From positions 12,915,837-12,979,836 of the forward strand of contig NC_087073.1 in the NCBI RefSeq assembly GCF_026151205.1: DNA of 64,000 nt. Reading direction: 5' to 3'. A model generated the notes under the pieces. The model saw only the letters and a program-made list of their open reading frames with translations, was not told the DNA's origin and ran no database searches. Source of the stretch: Bolinopsis microptera. Its lineage: Eukaryota; Ctenophora; Tentaculata; Lobata; Bolinopsidae. Shown one piece after another: positions 23,119 to 35,479 of this stretch (position 1 is the first letter of the stretch; the number at the start of each line of letters is the position of its first letter). The position numbers and the translations under genes are program-made.

Positions 23119-24635
23119 CTGGTAACAGGTTATTTTTCAGGAATAAACGTTGTGATAATTTAACAAATTTTATAAACTGATTGAGACTATTAGTGGGCGG
23201 AATTCGATGCAAAGTCTATCGAACGTGTATCAAAAGAACAGAGCATTGCAATTGTTGAGGTAACACTAGGTAATAAAAAAAGAAAAGAAGCGAATTTCAT
23301 TAACTTAGTTCAACAAAATTCGTAAGACAAAATTCTACCTCTAGAAATTCTTGGCATTTCTATTCTTAGCCAGCCTTCCTGGGCTGTATGTGATGCATTT
23401 GTACGCTTTGAATAATTTAACAAAACTGACGACCTCTCTTGTAGACCGATCAATTCAGTAAATTCAACTAACATGCTTTTTGACAGGTCAGAGTTAGAAA
23501 GCGTAGGAGCAGCTTAACCTCATATCTAGTCACAGAGTTAAAATTACAGTTGTAAGGAGAACGAGAGTCGTCATTAACATACTGAAGGTGAGCTTCCACT
23601 AAATTTTATCTTTGTAGACGTAATTGCATTAATCAAGTTTATGTCTAGGTCAAGGTAAAGAATTCCTAGGATGAAATAGTTTAGGAGGTCCATAGTAATG
23701 GAGATGTTGGACAGTTGGACATTCAAATCCCATAATTTGGGCTAAATTATTCAGCTTAAGTAATGCAACCAAATCTCCTCAGGATAAGATGCCTTTGTAT
23801 TATTTGGTTAACAGCAAAGCCTAGAAGAACTGAATAACTTTTTTCACTATTCGTGCATCCAATTCGCAATGACACAAATAGGCAGACTCCAATACTTTTG
23901 GAAAAATATGAATTAAATAATAAATTCCATTTGTCCAAAATTTCTTTAAAAACCTTAATACAATAATACAAATTAGTTTCCTATTGAACAATCGACCGGC
24001 AATATTTATCTCAATCATCCTGCTTTGTAAATCATTAATCTGTTTGACATTTCAGTGTGTTATAAAGCGTCCAAGTTTCGTCAACAATATTACAGAAACC
24101 TTTTGGGAATTTTTCCTTGAAAATTTGCCATGAAAAATGCCCAAGAAAGCTATATTGGTCTCAGTCTGGTTAGGATAATGATAAATCACTCTACACTGGT
24201 ATATAACGTGACGACAGAGAAAAATCTAAATTGCCAACTCACGACTCACACAAAAGCTATCTTCAACAAAATAGGAATTTTGGCTCTTCCTAGTCATATT
24301 GCAAAAAGCTGTCTAACTTTAACGCTCAAGGTTTATATGGGCGTAGCACCGAGAGTAGCACTGAGAGTTACAGATAATAATAGATAATATATGACAGCAA
24401 ATATTCGAAGCTAAGATGCAACTTATAAATTTGATTATTATATAGCAGGCAGCAGCAACTTCATGGATGCTGATATAAAATTAAAAATTGAATTAGATTT
24501 TTTATACATCATCTAATTTATCAAATTTCTAAACATATGGTAAATGTTAAGTGATCGATATCAATTAATTATTGAAAACGTTTAATCTTACTATATATAA
24601 AGCGAGACGATATATATATATATATCAAGTTTACA
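23119..24635. other. No host gene seen
   Basis: AT-rich DNA between the archaemetzincin start and the Penelope-like fragment. It must contain the archaemetzincin promoter. An 85-codon open frame (24130-24387, +) has no recognisable domain. A TA microsatellite sits at 24610-24626. Confidence 0.5.
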
Positions 24636-25775
24636 ATGTCGACACCTTCTACAGAGGGAACTGAATTTCTAGACCTGTTTATTTACTCGAAAAATTGCAA
24701 GCTAGAAACTAGGACGTACTGCAAACCTAGTGATGCCCATAGCTATTTACTCCCACAATCCTGCCACCCTACACACATAGCAGAGAATATTCCATATGGA
24801 GTAGCACATCGAGTGTTAAAAAACTGTTCAGAGGAAGAAGAGTATTTGAAATGTAAAATTGAATTCAGTGAATATCTAGAAGATAGGAATTACAATAAAG
24901 ATCTTATCCATAAATCCTTTGAGAAAGTTGAGTTACTTAAACGGGATGATCTGATTTCAAAAAACCTTACAAGCTCTAATAGTAAGAATAGTGAAAGATG
25001 TTTTCCTTTAGTTTGTGATTTTGACCCTAACTTACCTCCAATTGGTAAAATAGTTAACAAGAATAAATTTATCCTTGGCCTAGACCCCCTTTTAAAGTCT
25101 GTGATCCAGCCTAGTAAAGTATTTGTTTCATATCGTGGTAATAAAACTATCAAAGAAACTTTAGTTCCGAGTAAACTTTCAGAAGATCGTAAGTATCATG
25201 AAGATAGTAATGTTATAGCTTTAAACTCTAACACTGAAAATGTGGCTCTGCCTACTAGTATAGAAGAGGGGGGATGTTATCATTGTAACTCCAGATGTAA
25301 AGCCTGTAGAATGTATATTTGTGAATCAAAAACAGCTCAGAGCTACCACTCGGGGTACACTGTTAACATCATTGGACAACTAGACTGCAACACAGTAGGG
25401 GTGTGCTATCTAGTAAGGGATAAAGTCTGCAGACGTGCTTCAGTAGGAAGCACAGTTAACAATTTTAAGACCAGATGGCAGAACCACAAATCACATATTA
25501 GGAAAGCGGTTAGGAGTGGTGAAATTTCTTGTCATTTTAACGATAACCAGTTTCATAATCTTACCAAAGAGCCCTTAAAAACGTTTGACAATGAGTTATC
25601 CGATCAGATAGAGGTTATTATTTTTGAAAAGCTAGATTTTATAAAATGTTTAACCTTAGAAGATAGAAGTAGGGTTGCTAAAGAAAGAGAATCATTTTGG
25701 AAAAACCAGCTTATGACCCTCAGTGATTTTGGAGGACTTAATAAACGTAGTGCTCTTAATGAAATAAAAAATTGA
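24636..25775 (+). mobile_element. Penelope-like element, 5'-truncated, open thumb to GIY-YIG frame
   Basis: A continuous 379-codon frame. It starts in the RT thumb region of Penelope-like elements (FLDLFIYS, YCKPSDAHSYLLPQSCHP, IPYGVAHRVLKNCS). A cysteine cluster follows (GGCYHCNSRCKACRMYIC, about residues 213-230). Next is a GIY-YIG-type endonuclease module (VGVCYLV, then SVGSTVNNFKTRWQNHKSH, about 253-288). The RT core is absent, so the copy is 5'-truncated. The GIY-YIG core looks degraded: the first part is GVCYLVRD and the YVG-type motif reads ASVG. The TRW arginine and the downstream H are kept. There are no stops or frameshifts, so it is fairly recent or preserved by chance. Boundaries outside the frame were not defined. 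Confidence 0.8.
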
Positions 25776-28345
25776 CCTTTATATGATATGCTTTAATATT
25801 TAATCTTTCCACAGACACTTGCATTTTGTTGTTTACTTTCACCTCTGCATCTTTTGTTTATATCTTATGATTGAATGAGACTTACTCACAAATTTCCCAT
25901 CTCAGTATTGATATATTTTTGTCATGTTTTTAATTTACTTCATAGAACAGTTATTTTAATAAACTTGCTTTCAGAATGAGACATGTAAAGATTACACAAT
26001 CGATAGCTTAATGTGAATTTCGTGTTTTACTGTTTCACTGAATGTCTCAAATATATATATATCTGTGCCATTTTACTGACACCACGGCATCAACTTTAAC
26101 GCGACTTTCTGCAAAAACCGTAAAAGATATACAACTGAAACTTTTTTGGCTTGGTCAAATGCTTTAATGGCCTCCAAATCAATATGAAAAAATAAAAAAT
26201 TGGCCAAGGAATAATGATTTTAGAGCCGAAAATTTGGACTCCCAAGTGGTGTCAAAAACGCGAATTAAATAGGTAATAATTATTTTAGTATCTTGAGTCT
26301 TGACACCGTTTAGGGTTATATTATACGGGTTCCTGCTAGCAAAAAGGTTAAAAGAGCTCTGCATTCTAAACTTATTAACACCTCTACTCAGGTCGGCAGC
26401 AGTAGCAGCAGCAGCGGCACCACCAGTGTAGAACACAGCTTTAGGAGAGGGAGCAAAAAACAATACAGGCATACAGCGCAGACATTTATCAGGACTTCAA
26501 AAGTAACATTAATAACAATAAAGCTTTGGTGCAACTGGCATACATTGCAGACGACTGAACATTGCGAAAATTGTAAAAGCAGTTTAACTGTCAATCTGCA
26601 ATCTGCATTAGATGTACTATACACTCATGCGCAGTAGTAGCTGGAAAATCTAGCAAAATGTTTCCAAGTAGCCACCCTCCCCACCCACACCCCCAAGTAG
26701 TTTAGATAGGCTTACCTACGCGTGTCTCCAAGTATATCTACTCAATCAGAAAAATAGAGACATCTTGGTATTGGCACTACTATACATTAATTACCCTCAA
26801 GTGTCAACATCAGGGTTAATTAGTCACAATATAAAATTGCTTGAAGTATGGACCCGGTTTGACAGAAGGCAGTGACAGGAAGACAGGGACATGGGAGGAC
26901 AATGCACCATACGGACAGAATACTGCAGCCGAGTTGACAAGTACTTGATTGTAAATGAGTCTCTTATCCATTAAAAAGAAGTGTGATCATAGTTTGAGAG
27001 TATATCAGGCTGCCATGCTACAGCTGCTGCAAGGTTAACAATGGGGATCCAAAGTTGAGAGTATGACATAAATAGAAATTATGGAATACGGAATAGAATT
27101 GCGTAGCTGTTGTTAAGTGTAGCGCTGCACTAGTTTGCACGATTTACCACGCTCACTGTTTAAACGATAGAATTTTAAAATAAATTGTCCACTTTCAACC
27201 CTTCTCAGTTGGTGTTGATAAAATTAAAAGTATACAATCAATTAATGTAAGCAATACAGTATATATAACCTCTTCATACCTGGCGTCTTGGGCAAAGCAA
27301 AAAACGGATGGTATAGAAATAATACATTATAGTGAGGTTCGTATGATTCCAATCTCCAGTATCTGTATCCCTTTAAATAACATATGAATTGCCTTTCATA
27401 TTAGGAATAAGGATGCAGACTGCAGTGAAACTATCAGTCAGTCAAGCAACATTTCAGTCAAACAAAAATTTCAATTTTATGCCATGTATTTAATAAAAAT
27501 GAGGGTAAAACAGTTCAATCCGATATTTGAAGGAACTTGAAAGCCTTATATGCATACTAGTAGTGGTTGTCACTCTTTAAGAAGTTTAGATATAGGTTTA
27601 TGGGGTAAACAGGTGTGCGTGCTATGTACTATTGCTCACACCAAACGGTAACCTAGTAAAAGATTAATATGGACACTGGTTTAAATACGACAGAGTTGGG
27701 ATTGCGATATTCTAGATTTATAGTAGGCTGTCACTTTATTAATGCCCCATACTGCTAGTTCTATTCCGTTTAAAACTATCGCGATATTGTTTGATACTCC
27801 TCGGCCATGTACGAGCTAGGAGTCTCATTATGGTTGTACATTGTTTGTACAAAATGGTGTTTTTAAAATGATACTCCTCAGCCACCATAGATTAAACGAA
27901 ACTAATTTGTTTATCGCAATATTGTAAAATATATATAACTCTAAAACTCTGGTCACAAGAGAAACTGCCTTAAAGTGCAGAAGTGAAAACAAATACATAA
28001 AAAATACTACTAGCAGTCCTTAAAATTCGCAATAAATAAATTCGTTCAATGTCATCAAATTCTTTAAAAAACCACATATATGTGACCAGTAAATAATTTA
28101 ATTGGTCTATAGACTACTGTATAAAATTCTCAATATAAACTTTTTAACAATAATAAATAAATTAAAAACACACAATAACCTTTGATGTGTAAGAGTGATA
28201 AAACAGCCTCTATTTGACATAAAATATCATTCATAATATTATATTAATATTATAGTATATGCTATAATATTAAAACTGTTTAGTCGAGTTCAGGTAACAG
28301 AATTTAACTGTTATAGCACCTCTGCAGTATTATCCCTTGTTGAGA
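25776..28345. other. No gene seen
   Basis: AT-rich sequence with an AGCAGC-rich patch at about 26395-26425 and short open frames without domains. Near 27795-27895 are ACTCCTCGGCCATG and GTTTTTAAAATGATACTCCTC motifs that recur (one inverted, one direct) at about 29850-29905, on the other side of the next LINE. Confidence 0.5.
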
Positions 28346-29725
28346 TTTTAGGGCCTCCTTTATTTATACTTTTTCTTAATGACATTACAGAGGATTTGTC
28401 ACCGGAAACAAATATAACCATGTATGCTGATGATACAAAAATATGGCGTAGAATCACGTCCCAGGATGACCATTGGCTGCTCCAGCGGGATATTAACAGT
28501 CTTCAAAATTGGGCTCATCATAATAAGATGGTGTTTCACCCTTCAAAAAGTCACGTTCTTTCTATTACCCGAGCATATTCTATGAATCGTAGTGTTAATT
28601 TTGTGTACTCAATGAATGAAACGGCTATCGAATACACAGACATTGAAAAAGATCTTGGAGTACATATCAATAGTAAGTTAGATTGGTCACATCACTGTGA
28701 TATGATATACTCTAAGGCTAGTCAGAGGTTAGGCCTTCTAAAAAGAACATGTTACTTCACAAAGAACACTAAAAAACGTCGGGCCTTCTATCTATCTCAG
28801 GTTAGAAGTCATTTCGAACACTGCACAATTGTCTGGCGGCCTCATTCAGAAACCTCGGTGGAGAAACTTGAATCGATACAAAAAAGAGGTATCAAGTGGA
28901 TCCTTAATGATATTTACTTGAGCCTTAGGGACAAAAAAAGGTATTTCATAGCGTGTAAGGAACTAAATATCCTTCCACTCTCGGTAAGGTTTGATTACAA
29001 GGATATATTATATTTTCATAATATTTTTTATGACATGTCAGTTGTGACATTTCCACCTTACTTACGACGTTTCATGGGAAGTAGGTTAAGGCGATCACAT
29101 CTAGACGATCTCAGTATGATTAGTGACATTTCTCCTCAAGTTCCACAAAACCTTACGTCAAGCCAGACCAGATGTTCAGGCATATCTAAGTCTTACTTTT
29201 ACAGAGCACACATTCTTTGGAATAAACTTCCTTATGAATTAAGGGAAATCTCAAGGCCATCCGTGTTTAAAACCCATTTAATTAAGTACCTCTGGACAGT
29301 TCTAAACGACCATATAACATCCTCTGACAGTTAAACAATTTACCTTAATGTAACTATATTGTCTAAATATAAATTGATAAAAAGTATAATTAATAAAATA
29401 TGTTAAATAAAGTGTGTTTATAATTATGATTTATGGTACATTGTTATCTATTATATTTATATTTTAGGCTGTAACCTTATTAGTTCAATGGAATAAACCT
29501 AGCATGCCTTGGTTGCAGCATCGCTTCACTTATAGGTGCATTTAGGGCCCGATGTAATTGCTATGATCAGTTTACTGGTCAACTGGTGTTTCGGTGTCCC
29601 TTATTTTGTTTACACTCGGTCACTTGTCAAGGCATGTAAGGTCATTCGGCGATATTTTCTTTGAAATAAAATGATGTATTTGTGTAACAATTTGAAAGTT
29701 TATTGATTAAAAAAAAAAAAAAAAA
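28346..29725 (+). mobile_element. Poly(A)-tailed LINE, 5'-truncated in the RT domain
   Basis: Coding starts abruptly at ILGPPLFILFLND, inside RT motif B, and runs through the catalytic MYADDTK to a stop at 29334. The open C-terminal region includes KDLGVHINSKLDWSHH, HFEHCTIVWRPH, LESIQKRGIKWIL and ILWNKLPYELR. A 390-nt 3' UTR with AATAAA at about 29666 ends in 17 A residues (29709-29725). The layout is a typical 5'-truncated target-primed insertion of a jockey/CR1-like, poly(A)-using family. No clear target duplication was found. Confidence 0.88.
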
Positions 29726-29741
29726 GATGTAGCCATATTTT

Positions 29742-29812
29742 CGTCCGGTCTAACATTGAACCCGGCTCATGATATAAATGCTTCGTCCGGTCTGACATTG
29801 AACCCTGCTCAC
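29742..29812. repeat. 42-bp tandem duplication
   Basis: CGTCCGGTCTAACATTGAAC recurs 42 bp later with one substitution, directly after the LINE poly(A) tail. Confidence 0.8.
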
Positions 29813-29859
29813 TATCAAACGATGTACAACCAAAAATGAGGCCATGGCCGAGGAGTCTC

Positions 29860-30490
29860 ATTTTATAAATTTTTAAATTGTGTTTTTAAAATAACACTCC
29901 TCGTAAACAAAATTAAATCTTTATTTAATTCAAATATTCTCGTCACGTCATCAATGAAAACAAATTAGGTTGCAATTGTCTGATTCCCCCTATGTTATAC
30001 TGCAGGTACATTCATATTAGGTGTTATTAGGTGTACATATTAGCAATTAGGTGTAAATAGCGAATATAACAAGTGAGCATTGACATTGTAAATAAAAACA
30101 AAGGGATTGCTAAATCACTTTACAGTTGAATCCAACCTGCAGTGTCAAGTGTACTTTATATTCCGAATCACCCCACATGACAAAAAAAAATTAAAATGGT
30201 TTCGGCCCTGGCGAGATTTGTATCACGTGGTGACCCCACTGTCGCTTCACTATAGTGAGTAGAGTTTCGACAATACAAGGGGGAGCGGCGCACTCGTGCG
30301 CGGCGGGTCATACAACGTATGACAAGCAGACAAGGCGAGATATTAGCGAAAAAAGCCACAATCACGTATATTATATGACTTGCTCAGATCCAAAATCACT
30401 GCGGGTGCACTTTTTTGCAACACAGGCGCATGTGCTTATAAGCAAAATGATAAAGGTTATTTCAATTGTATGTTATAAATATGCTAAATT
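29860..30490. other. No gene seen
   Basis: AT-rich DNA containing the second ACTCCTCG-type motif (29860-29905) and a short tract with CACTCGTGCG near 30290. No recognised coding sequence. Confidence 0.45.
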
Positions 30491-30502
30491 CAAAATTGTT
30501 CT

Positions 30503-30775
30503 TAACGGGTGATTCTCTTGACCATTGTTAATGGTCTGGCCCGGCGCGCGCTACTTCGTAGCACTTGCCATCGGGCCATAACATTTCGAGAAGAAAGCGG
30601 CGCGCGCTACTTCGAAGGAATTTAGACGAGTAACATCCGTCAAGTGATTCTCGCAAAATATTTGTTTCGAATTACAAAACCGTCGACAAGTTCAACTCGG
30701 CACGCATCTTGTATTAGTTTACCCAGGGACACCAGGCTATTATGTTAATAAAAATAGCCTGGCATAATTGAACCT
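30503..30775. repeat. GCGCGC-module repeat, copy 2, with GGTGATTCTC module
   Basis: Contains GACCATTGTTAATGGTC, two GGCGCGCGCTACTTCG boxes, ACATCCGTCAAGTG, then CTCGGCACGCATCTTGTATT and a hairpin CAGGCTATT..AATAGCCTG. The second half is highly similar to 34832-34985 and 35480-35610. Non-coding dispersed repeat. Confidence 0.75.
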
Positions 30776-30912
30776 GTTAGAATCTTAATTCTATTTGTAG
30801 CTTGTTTTTGTACTTACATATTACTAACCCTGTATCTCACTTTAGCAAAGGTTTAGTTCCAGTGATTGTATATACAGTGTTGGGGTAAAGGGACTCCAGA
30901 AGGCAGACAAGG

Positions 30913-31060
30913 CTCGACTCCAGACTCTAGTTGAAGTAACAGAAGAGAGAGGAGTGTCCAGTGTTTAGTTGACTCCAGACTCTAGCGTAGCAGAAGGGAG
31001 AGGAGTGACGTTGTCGACTCCAGACTCTAGCGTAGCAGAAGGGAGAGGAGTGACGTTGTT
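30913..31060. repeat. 45-bp tandem repeat, about 3 copies
   Basis: The core is GACTCCAGACTCTAGCGTAG followed by CAGAAGGGAGAGGAGTGACG. The first copy is diverged (TTGAAGTAACAGAAGAGAG). No known function. Confidence 0.85.
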
Positions 31061-32000
31061 TTAGTGATCCCACAGATTCCAGTCGACAGATACTATCTGT
31101 GTTCTGTGACGTGGAAAGTAAAACAAATTTTTTAGTAAAACAAATTTAAATTTTGGTATTTATTAATAACAATCAAAACATATCATATCATAAAAATAAA
31201 GCCGCGCGTTGGTTGACTGCCTCAGTATGGTGAATAATTTAAGCTTGAAGGTGCCCTGCGCATTTACAGAACATTATGCGGCGATCACATGATCACGAGG
31301 ACCGTACCTGTGAGCGCCAAATTTAATTTAAACTTTCTAGAAATCGTACATCACTACGAGTTACTCATGCTTTTGAATTATAGGAGTGCGGATTGTCATG
31401 TATTTCATTCATTCATACTTAATCGGTTTAAAGCTGTATATTTAGAGCTCACTATTGTTTGAACTATGAAAGCAGAACGTAAATAATGGACAATATACCG
31501 ACGACAATACCAAGGACCCGAGTGCCGCATTGACTTTTCCGGATCCGTTTTTACCGAAGGCTTATCCACCAGTTACTCATGCTGCATGTATAGTCTGATA
31601 ATATTTTGTTTTATCTCTAGCAAGCATTCTGTAAGTTGGAGTGTCGTATTTATTATAGAAGAGCCAGCCAACCTCCGCATTACAATCTTTTGTATGCCAG
31701 GTTCGTTTATAAAATCTAATCATATAATAAGATTGATCCAATAGTCTAAGATGAACGGTATATCTTAGCTCATCGTTATTAAAATCCTAATGGATGAATT
31801 AATCAAGTAATGTTCCCTTCCAACACAACTAAACAACAAACAAATGCTTGCTCACCAGTGGTGACGCAATCGTAGGGGCATGCAGTTGGTTCAGATAACT
31901 CTCACCCCGACGACAGCGTCGAGAAATTATCAAATGATGCATTTGCGCCATACTGGACACATTTTATATTTAATATTTTGTGGTTTGTAGAAATTAGTGT
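31061..32000. other. No gene seen
   Basis: No coding region recognised on either strand. Sequence from about 31990 onward may be the 3' UTR of the minus-strand LINE that follows. Confidence 0.45.
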
Positions 32001-32360
32001 CATCTAAAGTATAGCTTAACTGGCGAGCAAGCATCGTCCCACTCGGCGGGGACGAAAATACCGAGTCCAATCACAGAAAGTTAACCAAAAGATAAAAACA
32101 AGAGCTCGGATATCAACAAAAATCACACGCTCCAGACGACGGGGGAAGAGAGGATAGGAAGTAAGCTGCTGGGCTCAACAAATTTTGATAATTGTAAACA
32201 AATTTGTTCTTGTGCCCTATAATAATTTGGTATTGAGGTATGACCCTGTACTGTGCGTGATAGTGAAAATGAAAGTGAATGTGAATCTGTAATGCGAACG
32301 AAATGAGTTATGGCCAGACGATTCTTCAATTTCAAAATAATAAAGTCAAAGGACTCTGTT

Positions 32361-33515
32361 TTAAAATACAAGCTCATTCTTATCGAAGTTTAATTCTGTC
32401 CATTCTAAATCTTCGTACCTGGACTGTATCTTGAGTAGCTCACTTTTCAGTGTTACTTTAACTAAGTTCGTTGACTTAGTAAAGCTTATCATACTGTCAA
32501 TTTTTCGACAGTCGTTCCACATTTTTGTTGATTGATAAATGAAAGAGGAGGATGGGTTCGGGGTGATGAACTGGTCTGAACGTCTTTGTGATGGTGATCT
32601 GTGGAGTAAAGATAGGAGTGAGATTGGAGATTCTAATCTGACAATTTTGAACAGTTCTAATAGACATGTGTATTTGTACAGGTTGTGGACGGTAAGAAGG
32701 CCGTTCTTGTTAAACAACGGCTTTGTATGCTCTTTTTCAAAGAATTCTCTTCCTAGGATTTGTTCATCTATACAACGTGTTCTGGCACATGTTCTAAATT
32801 TATCTAGATATGCTTCAAGGTCACCAAATAGTATTCTGATACATTTTTTCTGAGTGATGAAGATAGGTTGAAGCATATTATTACTCGACCCACCCCATAC
32901 CGATATTCCAAATCTTAGGTGTGACTCAAATAACGTGTGGTACAATTCTTTATGGTGTTTTTTCGGGATAACGTGTCGTATTCTACTGAGTCTTCCGATC
33001 TCACACCTAAGTTTCGAGTTGAGGGCTCTTATTTGAACATCCCATTTTAGCTTTTCGTCAATAATAACACCTAAAAACTTGGTCTCTTTAACTTGCTTTA
33101 TTACCGTATTATTTAGAGTTAGTATATATTCTGATTCGTTATCTGCCTCATTATCAGTAGCTGTACGTGACGGATTGAAGTGAATGTAGCAGCATTTCTT
33201 TATATTTATATGTAATAGATTGCATTTCATGTACTGGTGTAACAAACGGAGAATTTCGTTTGCTCTTGCATACAGTTTTTTTCTACATTCATCTACTACG
33301 AATATGTTTGTGTCATCTGCAAATAGTATGAACTTGCCCAGATCAGTTGTTCTAAATAAGTCGTTAACATATATTATAAATAGCAAGGGTCCGAGACAAG
33401 AGCCTTGGGGAACTCCAAAGAGAACAGGCAGCTTGTCAGACTCTTCGCCCAGTACAGAGACATATTGATATCTATTAGAGAGATAACTAGCGATGAGTCT
33501 ATTGGCGTTTCCACG
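32361..33515 (-). mobile_element. LINE, 5'-truncated, open from RT motif B to ORF end
   Basis: The minus strand begins near [16 protein letters not shown] and continues [25 protein letters not shown] (catalytic), [34 protein letters not shown] and a long C-terminal region to the stop at 32361. It is open throughout this span. An in-frame stop at about 33528 marks the truncation point. The family differs from the other LINEs here. A 3' UTR of a few hundred bases probably extends to lower coordinates without a clear poly(A). Confidence 0.88.
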
Positions 33516-33529
33516 TATTACTTAAAGAG

Positions 33530-34035
33530 TAGTAAGTAGTTTATAGTTATAGTTTAGTAGTTTAGTCTAGGAGTTCCCGCTTCCTCTTTCACTTTCATTT
33601 ATAGTTTCACGTGGATTACCTTTCACTTTACTCACGGTAGTTTTCCCCCAGGGTTTTTATTATAGTTATCAGTTCCAGTTTAGTTGAAGTCCTCATCATT
33701 AAGAAGTCCCTCATATAGTAAGAAGAACATCATCATCAGAGTAGTAGTTTTAATTTAATAGTTGTTTAATCTAATAGTAAAAAGACATTATTTAGTTTAG
33801 TATTGAATTGTGTATTAGTTAGAGCAGTGTGAGTAACTGAGTCACACCAATCACCTTTTAATCACTCATACACTATTTGAGGGTGAGTACATAGAGTAAC
33901 AAGGTTACATTTGAAACACCATTTATTTGTATAACCTCTTTATTCATCTAATTTGTATTTATAATAATTGAGTATTATTTGTTATTTAATTAACCCAAGA
34001 GCAGGGTTCCAACAGAACCCTCTAAAACACGTAAA
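33530..34035. other. TAG/TTTAG-rich non-coding sequence
   Basis: Low-complexity AGTAGT/TTTAG-rich DNA without coding features. It ends with GAACCCTCTAAAACACGTAA, a phrase that also precedes the TIR element at 34989 (there GAACCCTCTAAAACGCGTAA). So it is part of the surrounding repeat complex. Confidence 0.5.
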
Positions 34036-34745
34036 TAGTTACTGGGCCGCGCTCAATCTCTATTCTGGACATGATCCCAGCAATCCTTACTGGCTAGCGA
34101 TATTACTACAGGGTGATCGCCTTTTCACAGCATGTTGAACTCCGCGCGCGCTCGCTAGTTCATTGCATTTGCACGCTTCAAATATTCTAAGAACGCAATT
34201 GTACCGCGTACCACGTGATACGATTCAGCCAATCAGAGAACAACAATCTGCAAAGTTAAAGCTACCCAGTTATATAAGGCCTAAAATATGACTTTTCGCA
34301 ATAATTCAAAATCTACGTTGTTTTCAATTTTCCCCCTGGGGGAAACGTTATTTTTGCGAAACGAACATTTTGCAAAAAACCGGAAGACTAGACGCTATCT
34401 CTTTTACTTTCAAAGTTAGGCTCCAGCCAGTAAGGTTTCTTGGGATAGCCTGAGGTCCCCAGGTAAGCCCGAAGTGGCGCGAAAGCACATGGTTAGGCGA
34501 AGTTTGTGGCAGTTGCTTTGCACTTTCAACTTTGCTCCTCCTGTGCGTAGGAGGAGCAAAGTTGAAAATGCAAAGCAACTGCCACAAACTTCGCCTAACC
34601 ATGTGCTTTCTTGTAGGTTCACAACCTTCCAGGACGCGCACCGATTTGGACTCGTCGACGGTCCAATATATGGAACAGATATTTTACGAGTATCACCCGT
34701 TAATGTGCTTTCGCGCCACTTCGGGCTTACATGGGGACCCCAGGT
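34036..34745. mobile_element. Foldback/TIR element with nested hairpin
   Basis: The left edge is GTTACTGGGCCGCGCTCA (34036). CCTGAGGTCCCCAGGTAAGC and CGAAGTGGCGCGAAAGCACA (34449-34490) recur inverted at 34703-34745. Inside is a strong hairpin, 34481-34610, with 62-bp arms, one mismatch and a six-base loop. Between the hairpin and the right arm lies a non-repeated insert with CGTCGACGGTCC and GATATTTTACGAGTATCACC. Non-coding. Outer boundaries are provisional. Confidence 0.6.
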
Positions 34746-34831
34746 TATAATGTTTCGCCGAATAGAAATTCGGAAATATTATCTCTGATATTGGGATACG
34801 AAACATGTATCTATAAATATACTAAATTGTT

Positions 34832-34985
34832 CTTAACGGGTGATTCTCGTAAAATATTTGTTTCAAATTACAAAACCGTCGACTACTTCAACTCGGCACG
34901 CATCTTGTATTAGTTTACCTTGGGATCCCAGGCTATTATGTTAATAAAAATAGCCTGGCGTAATTGAACCCTCTAAAACGCGTAA
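34832..34985. repeat. GGTGATTCTC module, copy 3
   Basis: TTAACGGGTGATTCTCGTAA through CTCGGCACGCATCTTGTATT and the AGGCTATT..AATAGCCT hairpin, ending GAACCCTCTAAAACGCGTAA. Near-identical to the second half of the copy at 30503-30775. Confidence 0.8.
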
Positions 34986-34988
34986 ATA

Positions 34989-35289
34989 GTTACTGGGCCG
35001 CGCTCAGTCTGTCATTCCGCCGAATTTCTATTCTGAACATGATAGCCTGAGGTCCCCAGGTAAGCCCGAAGTGGCGCGAAAGCACATGGTTAGGCGAAAT
35101 TTGTGGCAGTTGCTTTGCACTTTCAACTTTGCTAATCATGTGCGTATAGCTTGACCGTTCATGGCTCCGCGCACAAATGCCGCCCATGTTGATCCTTAGT
35201 GACCTTACTCCATAAATTTCACCTGGGGACCTCAGGTTATTATGTTCCGCCGAATATGGAAGAGACAGGCTGAGCGCGGCCCAGTAACA
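34989..35289. mobile_element. 301-bp TIR element (GTTACTGGGCC ends)
   Basis: The left arm has GTTACTGGGCCGCGCTCAG, then TTCCGCCGAA and CCTGAGGTCCCCAGGT. The right arm has the inverse order: ACCTGGGGACCTCAGG, TTCCGCCGAA, then CTGAGCGCGGCCCAGTAAC. It belongs to the same family as the element at 34036-34745 but lacks the right half of the inner hairpin. No coding frame. A target duplication could not be confirmed. Confidence 0.75.
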
Positions 35290-35479
35290 TAAATTATAAA
35301 ATTATTTTGTGCTATATCCTGAATTAAATTATTGTTGCATTGTGTGTAATTGGTGCGCAGCGCTGAAATGATAAATTGTTAAATGTACTCAGTACTGGGT
35401 TATATAGTCCATTGACAATGATACAATTTAAATGATAAAGGTTATTCCAATTGTATGTTAAAAATATGCTAAATTGTTT

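Noticed and set aside
26179-26624. Minus-strand frames of 78-97 codons
   Set aside because: Low complexity from an AGCAGC patch and AT-rich DNA, with no splice context or domain.
33530-34035. Possible LTR
   Set aside because: No matching second copy, primer-binding site or polypurine tract was found nearby.
34348-34788. Open frames on both strands around the 34.5 kb hairpin
   Set aside because: They read the same peptide on both strands because of the inverted repeat. No real coding signal.
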